Below are positions 35,573 to 41,967 of a DNA stretch of 46,687 bases, in pieces; position 1 is the first letter of the stretch, and every line of letters starts with the position of its first letter. Origin of the DNA: Fimbriimonadia bacterium (GTDB lineage Bacteria > Armatimonadota > Fimbriimonadia > Fimbriimonadales > JABRVX01); the NCBI GenBank assembly GCA_039961735.1, contig JABRVX010000036.1, positions 1 through 46,687 on the forward strand, in the 5' to 3' direction. Made by a program: the position numbers and the translations under genes. The notes beneath the pieces are model-generated. The model saw only the letters and a program-made list of their open reading frames with translations. It was not told the DNA's origin and ran no database searches.

Positions 35573-38086
35573 ATGTACGTATATGATGAGAAGATCGGTC
35601 GCAGGATGTTTTTGAAGACCGCGACCGCTGCTGCCACACTGGGAGCCGTGGCAGGACGAACCCAAGACCCTGTTCTGCCCGAGAACCGATCGCACTCCCG
35701 CAATGCGGAGGGACGGCGACAGTGGGGGCGTGAGGCCGGGGAGTGGATCCCCACTTGCTGCAACATGTGCGGGGGACAGTCCGGCATACTGGTCCAGGTG
35801 ATAGACGGGATCGTGACCAAGATCGAACCCAACCACTGGAACCCTAACAACTACTCGAACATCTCTACGGACTTCTTCGAAGGGTACACGGAGCAGTACG
35901 GGTGTTCGGAAGGTGCCTCTATCTGTGCGAAGGGGCACGCCGGCATCATGCAGCTCTACGACCCAGACCGCGTGAAAACGCCGCTGAAACGTGGCAATCC
36001 GGACAAGTTCCCGGGCGCTGACCCGAAGTGGCAGGAGATCAGCTGGGACCAGGCGCTTTCGGAGATCGCTGCGAAGATGAAAGGCTTGCGTGATGCCGGC
36101 GAAGCGCATAAGTTGTTATGGATCAGTGAAGACCACTCCTTCACCCACATCCAGCAAGACTTCTGCAAGCTATACGGTACACCGAACTACGGTATGCACT
36201 CTAACCTGTGCGACGTAGCTCGAAAGGCATCTTTCAAGTCGGTGATGGGACACGACAGACCGATCGCGGACTTCATTCAGTCGAAGTACATTCTGCTGTT
36301 CGGCTGGAACCCGACCAGCGCAATCAAGTGGGTGTATTTGCCTCGCATCCTCACCCGAGGCATCGAGCGGGGTGCGAAATTGGTCGTGGTGGACCCGTAC
36401 CTGTCCGACACTGCAGCAAAGGCGCACGAGTGGGTTGCGATTCGCCCCGGCACTGACGGTGCGTTGGCACTCGCGATGTGTCATGTTATCATCGCTGAGC
36501 GGCTCTACGACGAGCAGTTTGTGAAGACCTGGACCACGGGCTTCGATCAGTTCGCTACGCACGTTCGTGACAAGTCGCCTGGCTGGGCGGCAGAGATCAC
36601 AGGCATCCCGGCGGACACGATTGAGCGACTGGCACGCGAGGTTGCGACAACGAAGCCAGCATGCGTAGACGTTTGGAGCGGGCCGGGCCAGCACAGCAAC
36701 GGGGTCCAAGGCGGACGAGCCATTGCGGCACTGGCCGCACTCATCGGCGGCTACGACCGGCCAGGCACAATGATCATTCCGGACAAGCAGGGCAACAAGC
36801 ACGTAGAAGTCGTGCCCGACGAGGTGGCAAAGAGCACCCTGTCTCAGCCGAGGTTCGACGAGTTGAGCCAGTATCCCTTGGGCCATAGCTCCGGTGTGTA
36901 CTGCAAGCTCTTCGAGAACCTAGCGGAGGACAAGGGTCCCTACAAGCCCAAGATGCTGATGTGCATCTTCCAGAACCCCATGATGGCGGTACCGGGGAGT
37001 CAGGTAGTTACCAAGGCTCTTGCTAAACTGGAGACGCTCGTTGTCGTTGACACCATGATGAGCGAGACGGCGCTATTCGCAGATTACGTGCTGCCAGGAA
37101 CTACCTATTTGGAGCGATACGATCTGAACACCCACTGGGTCACCTGGCCAGTGCTGGGTCTACGACAGCCCGTTGTGAAGCCCATTTTCGGCCAACTCGC
37201 AGAGTACGAGACCGTCGTTGCACTCGGTCGAAGAATCGGGCTCCGTGACGGTGGAGGCAAGGATTTCTTCACGATTGGGCCAACGACGAAGCAACCGATC
37301 AGCGATTTAACAGCATGGTACGAGGATTACCTCTCCAACGAGCTGCTCCAGGGGGCCCCGAAGATCAGCCTTTCGCAGCTAAAGGAGCTTGCAGGTGCCG
37401 TGTGGGTCTCGCCGAAGGGCACTGCATACGAAAAGTACGGTGCGCCGTTGTCCGATGCGCAGCTCGAGAATGCCTGGTTCGACGGCGAGCGCAACAGTGA
37501 GGGAACCGCAATATACGATAAGCCCAAAGACAGCGGTGGGAAGCGGATCGGAACAGTCGTTGGTAGTCGTGCAGTGAAGGGCTTCGGAACCCCGAGTGGG
37601 AAAATCGAGTTCTTCTCCAAGAGCCTCGACGGCAAAGTAGATGCCACGGGCAAGCCGATCAACCCTCTGCCCGCGTACGAGCCAAGAGATTGGCAACCTT
37701 CCGCGGATTATCCCTACTACCTTATCAACTGGAAGGAAGCGAGCCATACGCACTCACGCACCCAAAACAACCAACTGCTACTCGAGATTAAGCCGAGCAA
37801 TCCGCTGGTAGTCCATCCGAGTACCGCGGCCAAGCACGGCCTGAAGACGGGTGATGCAGTGATGGTGATTTCACCACACGGTCGCACCAAGGCAACCGTA
37901 CTCGTTTCCGAACGTATCCACCCAGAGGTCGTAGGTCTACAACACGGCTTCGGACATACTGCGCTAGGAAGAAACGCCAAGGGGCGCGGAACCTCGGACT
38001 CCTACCTGCGTCCGGCGAAGGCCGACCCTTTGTCGGGACAGGCACTCCACAAGGAAGCATGCGTTAAGCTAGTGAAGATACCGTAG
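35573..38086 (+). CDS. Tat-exported molybdopterin oxidoreductase catalytic subunit (DMSO reductase family)
   Basis: The ATG at 35573 is favoured over an upstream GTG (35552), as GAGGGGAGG lies about 8 nt before it. The 837-aa protein opens with a twin-arginine signal, GRRMFLKTATAAA (R10-R11). The N-terminal Fe-S region is TCCNMCGGQSG: C62/C63 and C66, but Ser70 where a third Cys is usual, then C111 and C118 (ICAKG). YGMHSNLCDVARK offers C213 as a probable Mo ligand, as in the Psr/Phs/Arr/Ttr group. C-terminal molybdopterin dinucleotide-binding motifs include LEIKPSNPLVVHPSTAAKHG. The substrate is unknown; a sulfur, arsenic or selenium oxyanion fits the family and the porin. No NrfD or cytochrome b anchor gene follows, so electrons must come from elsewhere. 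Confidence 0.92.
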   Translation: MYVYDEKIGRRMFLKTATAAATLGAVAGRTQDPVLPENRSHSRNAEGRRQWGREAGEWIPTCCNMCGGQSGILVQVIDGIVTKIEPNHWNPNNYSNISTDFFEGYTEQYGCSEGASICAKGHAGIMQLYDPDRVKTPLKRGNPDKFPGADPKWQEISWDQALSEIAAKMKGLRDAGEAHKLLWISEDHSFTHIQQDFCKLYGTPNYGMHSNLCDVARKASFKSVMGHDRPIADFIQSKYILLFGWNPTSAIKWVYLPRILTRGIERGAKLVVVDPYLSDTAAKAHEWVAIRPGTDGALALAMCHVIIAERLYDEQFVKTWTTGFDQFATHVRDKSPGWAAEITGIPADTIERLAREVATTKPACVDVWSGPGQHSNGVQGGRAIAALAALIGGYDRPGTMIIPDKQGNKHVEVVPDEVAKSTLSQPRFDELSQYPLGHSSGVYCKLFENLAEDKGPYKPKMLMCIFQNPMMAVPGSQVVTKALAKLETLVVVDTMMSETALFADYVLPGTTYLERYDLNTHWVTWPVLGLRQPVVKPIFGQLAEYETVVALGRRIGLRDGGGKDFFTIGPTTKQPISDLTAWYEDYLSNELLQGAPKISLSQLKELAGAVWVSPKGTAYEKYGAPLSDAQLENAWFDGERNSEGTAIYDKPKDSGGKRIGTVVGSRAVKGFGTPSGKIEFFSKSLDGKVDATGKPINPLPAYEPRDWQPSADYPYYLINWKEASHTHSRTQNNQLLLEIKPSNPLVVHPSTAAKHGLKTGDAVMVISPHGRTKATVLVSERIHPEVVGLQHGFGHTALGRNAKGRGTSDSYLRPAKADPLSGQALHKEACVKLVKIP

Positions 38087-38745
38087 TACCGCGGCCCACG
38101 CGCCGGGGTGTTGCGTAAGTGCACGTGATACCCCGGGTGTCGGTCCTGGCAGTTGCGGCTGCAGATAGACGCCGACGCCTGCCCCAAGTCCGCCGCGAAG
38201 CGGTACGGAGGGGCGGGGCAAGCCGCATTCGGTGCTCCAAACCGTGCCGACGCTGCCGAGTAGACGCGCTGCACAACCACGTCTGCCCTTCGTTGCCTCG
38301 GTCGATCATTCTTCGGGTGGCCGGTGGAGGTCGCGCCTTTGCACGCGAAAGCGTGCTGCTCGGTGCGAGTCGCGAACGGACGGCTGACGCAGCAGCGGGT
38401 CGGGGGCGGCGGTGTGTCGAACCTGCCTCGCTAACCAGCATGCGGGACCAGTCACGTGGCGCACGTGGCCAGCCCGTCCACTGATTCCGGCGGCTGTCTT
38501 TGGCGCCCGGCCTAATGTTGCCACAGGGTGATTGCTGCGGGGTAGAATCGGCGGGCTTCGGGGCCTCCTCTGCCTCGCACCACACCACCTAGAAGTGGCG
38601 GCAGCGAATTGACTGCTTGGCGGGCCAGCGTGAGGTCGGACGCGGTCTTCGACCCACCCCCCGTGGGCGTGTCGGAAGGACGAGGCTCCGGGTTCCTGTT
38701 GCTGCGAATTGCCTGACGTCGAGCGGCGAGAAGTGCAGCGTTGAT
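38087..38745. other. 659-nt gap between the molybdoenzyme gene and tRNA-His
   Basis: G+C-rich and without a convincing gene: frames on both strands are Arg-rich and lack ribosome binding sites. One perfect 6-bp hairpin with a GAAA tetraloop lies at 38341-38356 (GCACGCGAAAGCGTGC). A TAGAAT box near 38550 has a TTGCCA 19 nt upstream, too wide for a confident promoter. No RNase P, SRP or tmRNA signature was found. Confidence 0.4.
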
Positions 38746-38821
38746 GGCGGCGGTAGCTCAGTGGTAGAGCACCTGACTGTGGCTCAGGGGGTCGCGGGTT
38801 CGAGACCCGTTCGCCGCCCCA
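38746..38821 (+). tRNA. tRNA-His(GTG)
   Basis: Complete cloverleaf: acceptor arms GCGGCGG (38747-38753) and TCGCCGC (38811-38817), D arm GCTC...GAGC, anticodon stem CCTGA/TCAGG with loop CTGTGGC (anticodon GTG), T arm GCGGG...CCCGT with TTCGAGA, and an encoded CCA (38819-38821). The extra 5' G at 38746 opposite discriminator C38818 is the G(-1):C73 pair that marks tRNA-His. The tyrosine integrase gene downstream suggests that its 3' end served as the attachment site of the element. Confidence 0.97.
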
Positions 38822-38879
38822 AGATTCAGGTTCAAATGTGAGCTTCCAGCTGCTCTTTGGCGACCCATTCCTGCCCTCC

Positions 38880-38902
38880 TGACAGCCAAGTTGACAGCCA
38901 AG
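38880..38902. repeat. 11-bp tandem repeat next to tRNA-His, candidate integrase arm sites
   Basis: TGACAGCCAAG occurs at 38880-38890 and again at 38892-38902, a 12-bp period, 59 nt after the tRNA CCA end. Short direct repeats this close to a tyrosine-integrase core site are the usual form of arm-type binding sites. No binding data are available, so this is an inference from place and form. Confidence 0.45.
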
Positions 38903-39005
38903 CCGAAAGCACTCTGTGGAATGCGCAGTACAGGGTGGACAAACCAGGGGATCAGTGGGGTGTGCGGTAGGTTCGGTAACAAGGGGCTAACCCCCTGAGC
39001 CCGCG

Positions 39006-40148
39006 CTATGCGCCGGTGCGGGAGACTGCCGGTCGCAGCACTCTGTCCATTGAGGCGGCCGCCTCGCGTTGCACCTCAGGCATCACGTGGCTGTAGAGGT
39101 CCATGGTCATCGAGATGTTGTTGTGGCCGAGAATCTCCATGACGACCCTTGGGTGGACGTGTTGCGCAAGCATCAGGCTAGCGCAGGCGTGCCGCAAGTC
39201 GTGGAACCGAATGCGCGGAAGTCCTGCCCGCTCCAGGAGTTCGTGGAAGGCCTTTCGGGCGTTGCGCGGCTCCAGCGGTGTTCCCTTCCTTGTCGTGAAG
39301 ATGAGCCCTGTGTCCACCCAACCGTCGGCGGCCAGTAGACGCTCCTCATACTGCCGCACCTTCCGCTCGCGCAGTGCCTCGACTGCCACTTCCGGCAGGG
39401 CGATCGTGCGCCTCGAGCGCTTCGTCTTCGGCTCGACTAACACCACCTTGCCGCCGATCCGCTGTACCTGCTGCCTCACCGTGATGGTACCCTTCTCAAA
39501 CTCCACGTCAGACCACGAGAGACCGAGCCCTTCACCCAATCTCAGCCCTACTGCGAGCGCGGCAGTGAACAACGCTTCAAGCCGATCGCCCTTGACCGCC
39601 TCGAGCAGCTTCTGTGCGTCGTCAGGCGATAGGGGCCGGACCTCATGGCGCTCCACTCTTGGCGCCGGCACCAGTAGCGCGACGTTTCTTGGCACCAAGC
39701 CCCAGCGCACCGCGACGTTGAGCGCAATCACTAACACGGTGCGGATGTACTCCACCGTCCTAGGGGACAACCCGCTCTGCAGCTTCCGGTTGAGTAGTGC
39801 CTGCACGCGCTGCGGCGAGAGGTCTCCGAGTTTGGTGCGACCAAAGTCGGGCACGAGGTGCTTCCTAACTACTAGCTCGTAGCTTTCGAAGGTACGAGCC
39901 CGGACGGTTGGCCTCGCCGTCTCCCACACCCAACTTGTTAGGTACTGCTCGACCGTCTGGCAACTTGGCGCTGCCGGAAGGCCCTGCTGGTAGTTCCTGA
40001 GCGCCTCGGTTAGCTTCTCTTGGACTTCCTTGCGGGTGCGACCTAGGAAGAAGTGCTTCCGCTTCCGCTTCCGTTTCCCACCTTGCCAGCCAAGGTTGAT
40101 GGACGCGCACCACGGTTCGCTGGTGGATGCTGCCTTCTCCGTGACCAC
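39006..40148 (-). CDS. int: Tyrosine recombinase / phage-type integrase
   Basis: A 380-aa site-specific recombinase. The basic N-terminus (WQGGKRKRKRKHFFLG) is an AP2-like/arm-binding region, followed by a core-binding SAM-like domain (about 64-150) and the catalytic domain with R203, H316-D-L-R319, H342 and Tyr352 (DLYSHV), which makes the covalent link to DNA. The start is GTG 40148 behind AGGTGA. It points toward the tRNA-His gene, as expected for an element integrated there. It lies 10 nt after the upstream hypothetical gene, so both probably share the promoter near 41344. Confidence 0.96.
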   Translation of the reverse strand: MVTEKAASTSEPWCASINLGWQGGKRKRKRKHFFLGRTRKEVQEKLTEALRNYQQGLPAAPSCQTVEQYLTSWVWETARPTVRARTFESYELVVRKHLVPDFGRTKLGDLSPQRVQALLNRKLQSGLSPRTVEYIRTVLVIALNVAVRWGLVPRNVALLVPAPRVERHEVRPLSPDDAQKLLEAVKGDRLEALFTAALAVGLRLGEGLGLSWSDVEFEKGTITVRQQVQRIGGKVVLVEPKTKRSRRTIALPEVAVEALRERKVRQYEERLLAADGWVDTGLIFTTRKGTPLEPRNARKAFHELLERAGLPRIRFHDLRHACASLMLAQHVHPRVVMEILGHNNISMTMDLYSHVMPEVQREAAASMDRVLRPAVSRTGA

Positions 40149-40158
40149 GTCTGCTCAC

Positions 40159-41283
40159 CTAACCTGCCTCCTCCGTCGCGTGCCTATAAGGTGGGAACAG
40201 CAGGCGCCGCTTGGCTCTGTGGAAGTCCCTGCGGAAGTTGCTCTCCTGCCCGTACTTCCAGCCCTTCGTTGCCCCGTACTCGGCGTTCCAGGCGAGCATT
40301 CGCTCTCCCAACGGCTCATCGGACGGGCGACCAAGGACGAACGCCACCAGCGTCAGGTGTTTCGCGCTCAGCGGCCTGTAGCGCTTGCCCAGCACCTTGC
40401 TGCGCCAAGAGGCGTAAAGCGCAGCCACCTCGGAAGGGCTGAGTGTCGGGTCAAGCTCCAGCTTGATACGCGTCCTGGTGACAGTTAGTGCCACGCCTGC
40501 CAGCTCACCCATCAGCGCCGCTGTGTGCGTTTTGAGACGAGTGGTGTCGCCCGTTCCGAAGCCGAAGGTGCGAGTGACACTGGCGCTCGAGTAGTAGGGA
40601 GCGAACCCGGTCAGCACGAAGGTTGCTGCAGTGCTCTTTGCCCACCCATAGTCCTTAGAGAGCTCCTCCGAGAGCTGGCGGAGCCTGTCCAGAACGCCCC
40701 CTGCCTCGACCGCGTGACGGTAGATCTCAAAGTCCGGCGGGCAAGCTACCTCCAGAAAGGCAACGTGAGTCCTATGAGCACCATGCCCGGGGCCTAGCTC
40801 AAGCGGCGGCTCCACATACCAGCCAGCCTTCCCATGCATCACGTCGGCATCTTGAGGAACCGGAATCGAGTCGAGCCAGATTGTCGGTGGCCCTTCTTCA
40901 CGGCCACGCTCACGGACCCAGTCTACGGCCTTCTCGGGCGCCAGCAGTTCGCCATTGAGGACCTCGCTACGAAAGCTCTGGACCTCAGTCTCAGCCTCCG
41001 CGATCTGAGCAAGCAGAAGGCGAAGCGCGTCTCCGCGAAGACCCCGTAGGTCGGCTGACTTTCCCTCCCTTCGCAGTTCCCCCGTGCCCTGGGCGTCGCG
41101 AGCGCGGCCAGCATAGACCTCGCGCGTCCTCCGAATCCAATTGACAAGTTCGTTCACGTTCTTCATTCCGTGCCGACACTCGAGGGCCAGGTCAGAGTCG
41201 TCTACCCATGCCCATTCCTCGTCGGGCACGCTAGAGCCCAGGAGGAGCTCGACCTGGTCTCGAAACGAATCTCGCTGCTTCAT
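40159..41283 (-). CDS. Hypothetical protein of the integrated element
   Basis: A 374-aa protein from ATG 41283; I do not recognise it. It is mostly soluble with an acidic N-terminus (EEWAWVDDSDLALECRHG), a helical segment at about 60-130 (LRLLLAQIAEAETEVQSFRSE), a middle part containing THVAFLEVACPPDFEIYRH, and a C-terminal helical part with LSPSEVAALYASWRSKVLGK and RRDFHRAKRRLLFPP. The TLSPSEVAALY...RRLLFP layout resembles a small DNA-binding module, but this is weak. It precedes the integrase gene and is probably co-transcribed. Confidence 0.78.
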   Translation of the reverse strand: MKQRDSFRDQVELLLGSSVPDEEWAWVDDSDLALECRHGMKNVNELVNWIRRTREVYAGRARDAQGTGELRREGKSADLRGLRGDALRLLLAQIAEAETEVQSFRSEVLNGELLAPEKAVDWVRERGREEGPPTIWLDSIPVPQDADVMHGKAGWYVEPPLELGPGHGAHRTHVAFLEVACPPDFEIYRHAVEAGGVLDRLRQLSEELSKDYGWAKSTAATFVLTGFAPYYSSASVTRTFGFGTGDTTRLKTHTAALMGELAGVALTVTRTRIKLELDPTLSPSEVAALYASWRSKVLGKRYRPLSAKHLTLVAFVLGRPSDEPLGERMLAWNAEYGATKGWKYGQESNFRRDFHRAKRRLLFPPYRHATEEAG

Positions 41284-41299
41284 TTTATGACCTCAGTAA

Positions 41300-41371
41300 A
41301 CGTGTCTGATACAATCCAAGCGTCAGTCGAGTGCTAAGCCATTATACACGACGGAAGACGTGTTTGATCCA
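41300..41371. repeat. Operator-like direct repeats in the int/xis divergent region
   Basis: ACGTGTCTGATACA (41300-41313) and ACGTGTTTGATCCA (41358-41371) match at 12 of 14 positions with a 58-nt period. The second also forms an inverted repeat ACACG/CGTGT (41346-41350 and 41359-41363). Both repeats overlap or flank likely promoters, so they are candidate binding sites for a regulator of the element. Confidence 0.5.
41341..41346 (-). promoter_or_regulatory. Candidate -10 box for the hypothetical-integrase genes
   Basis: Read leftward, the hexamer is TATAAT, a perfect -10. The -35 region 17 nt upstream (GATCAA) is poor. Transcription would start about 50 nt before ATG 41283. A TACAAT at 41310-41315 on the opposite strand may serve the excisionase-like gene, so the two promoters would face each other. 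Confidence 0.45.
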
Positions 41372-41402
41372 TTCAGTACTGGCTCAAACTCAGGAGGTGA
41401 CC

Positions 41403-41654
41403 ATGGACAAACTTCTTCTCAGGGTTTGCGAGGCCGCGGAAGTCGCGAGTGTCTGCCGCTCGAAGGCCTACGAGTTGGCCGCGTCGGGCGAGTGGCCGAC
41501 GGTTCGAATTGGTCGCTCGGTGCGGGTCCACGGCCCTGAGCTTCTCGCGTGGATAGATGCGAGAGTCCGCTCGGAGGGCTTGGAGTGCGGGGCTGCCGGC
41601 GAGCGATCCGCTGGCATGGAGGCGCATCAGCGTGGGAACTCCTCAGCAAGTTGA
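41403..41654 (+). CDS. Excisionase-family helix-turn-helix protein
   Basis: An 83-aa protein from ATG 41403, behind AGGAGGTGA, an excellent ribosome binding site. It has the winged-helix 'excisionase/MerR-like' pattern: LLRVCEAAEVASVCRSKAYELAASGEWPTVRIGRSVRV followed by a short helix LLAWIDARV. Such proteins direct integrase toward excision or act as repressors. It is divergent from the integrase genes and overlaps the next gene by 23 nt. Confidence 0.85.
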   Translation: MDKLLLRVCEAAEVASVCRSKAYELAASGEWPTVRIGRSVRVHGPELLAWIDARVRSEGLECGAAGERSAGMEAHQRGNSSAS

Positions 41655-41967
41655 GACCTCGACGCTCCAACGCGTCCTCGAAGCAGCGGAGGCGCACGGC
41701 AGGTCACCGCGTAGATTCGGTGAACGCTACATGGCCTTCTCTCCGCTTCGCGATGAGAAGCGCAGGTCGGTGTCGATCGGTCTGGGCGATGGCGGCAAGG
41801 TGCTCATCCACGACTTCGGTGGCGGTGACACGGAGGCGACCGTCCAGACCTGGGGTCTGACGATGAGCGATCTCTTCCCGCAGAGTAACGATGGTGCTCG
41901 CAGGAGGGTGGGGGGGCGCCTGTCCCCTCCGAAACGCGCGCAACGGTGCAACACCCCCTTGGGTTGA
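41632..41967 (+). CDS. Primase-like N-terminal domain with degenerate CHC2 zinc ribbon
   Basis: GTG 41632 is favoured because GGAGG lies 9 nt upstream; the product is 111 aa. The core YMAFSPLRDEKRRSVSI...KVLIHDFGGGDTEATVQTWGLTMSDLF lines up well with CHC2-type primase zinc ribbons, in which the sequence is like CPAHDDRxPSLSI...LLHCxAGC. Here each expected Cys or His is replaced (by Ala/Phe-type residues at the first, Asp-Phe at HC, Gly at GC), so it should not bind zinc. The C-terminus ends QRCNTPLG, and the next gene in the -1 frame continues the primase. It is either a separate protein or part one of a frameshifted gene. Confidence 0.65.
   Translation: MGTPQQVETSTLQRVLEAAEAHGRSPRRFGERYMAFSPLRDEKRRSVSIGLGDGGKVLIHDFGGGDTEATVQTWGLTMSDLFPQSNDGARRRVGGRLSPPKRAQRCNTPLG
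41940..41957. repeat. GCAAC-type repeat at the primase split junction
   Basis: GCAACGGTGCAACACCCC holds two GCAAC units 8 nt apart and matches 17 of 18 bases of a copy at 43772-43789 at the far end of the Toprim/ATPase gene. It overlaps the frame-2 GTG start and the C-run where a frame change would fuse the two frames. Confidence 0.6.

Noticed and set aside
38064-38588. Frames in the gap before tRNA-His (also 38119-38484 on the plus strand)
   Set aside because: Arg- and Ala-rich, without ribosome binding sites or conserved motifs; typical of random high-GC DNA.
38087-38745. Possible RNase P, SRP or tmRNA gene in the long gap
   Set aside because: None of the conserved core sequences of these RNAs was found; only a single short GAAA-loop hairpin is seen.
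38758-38982. Frame across tRNA-His ending GSRTRDPLSHSQVLYH
   Set aside because: This is the well-known false protein made by translating a tRNA gene antisense.
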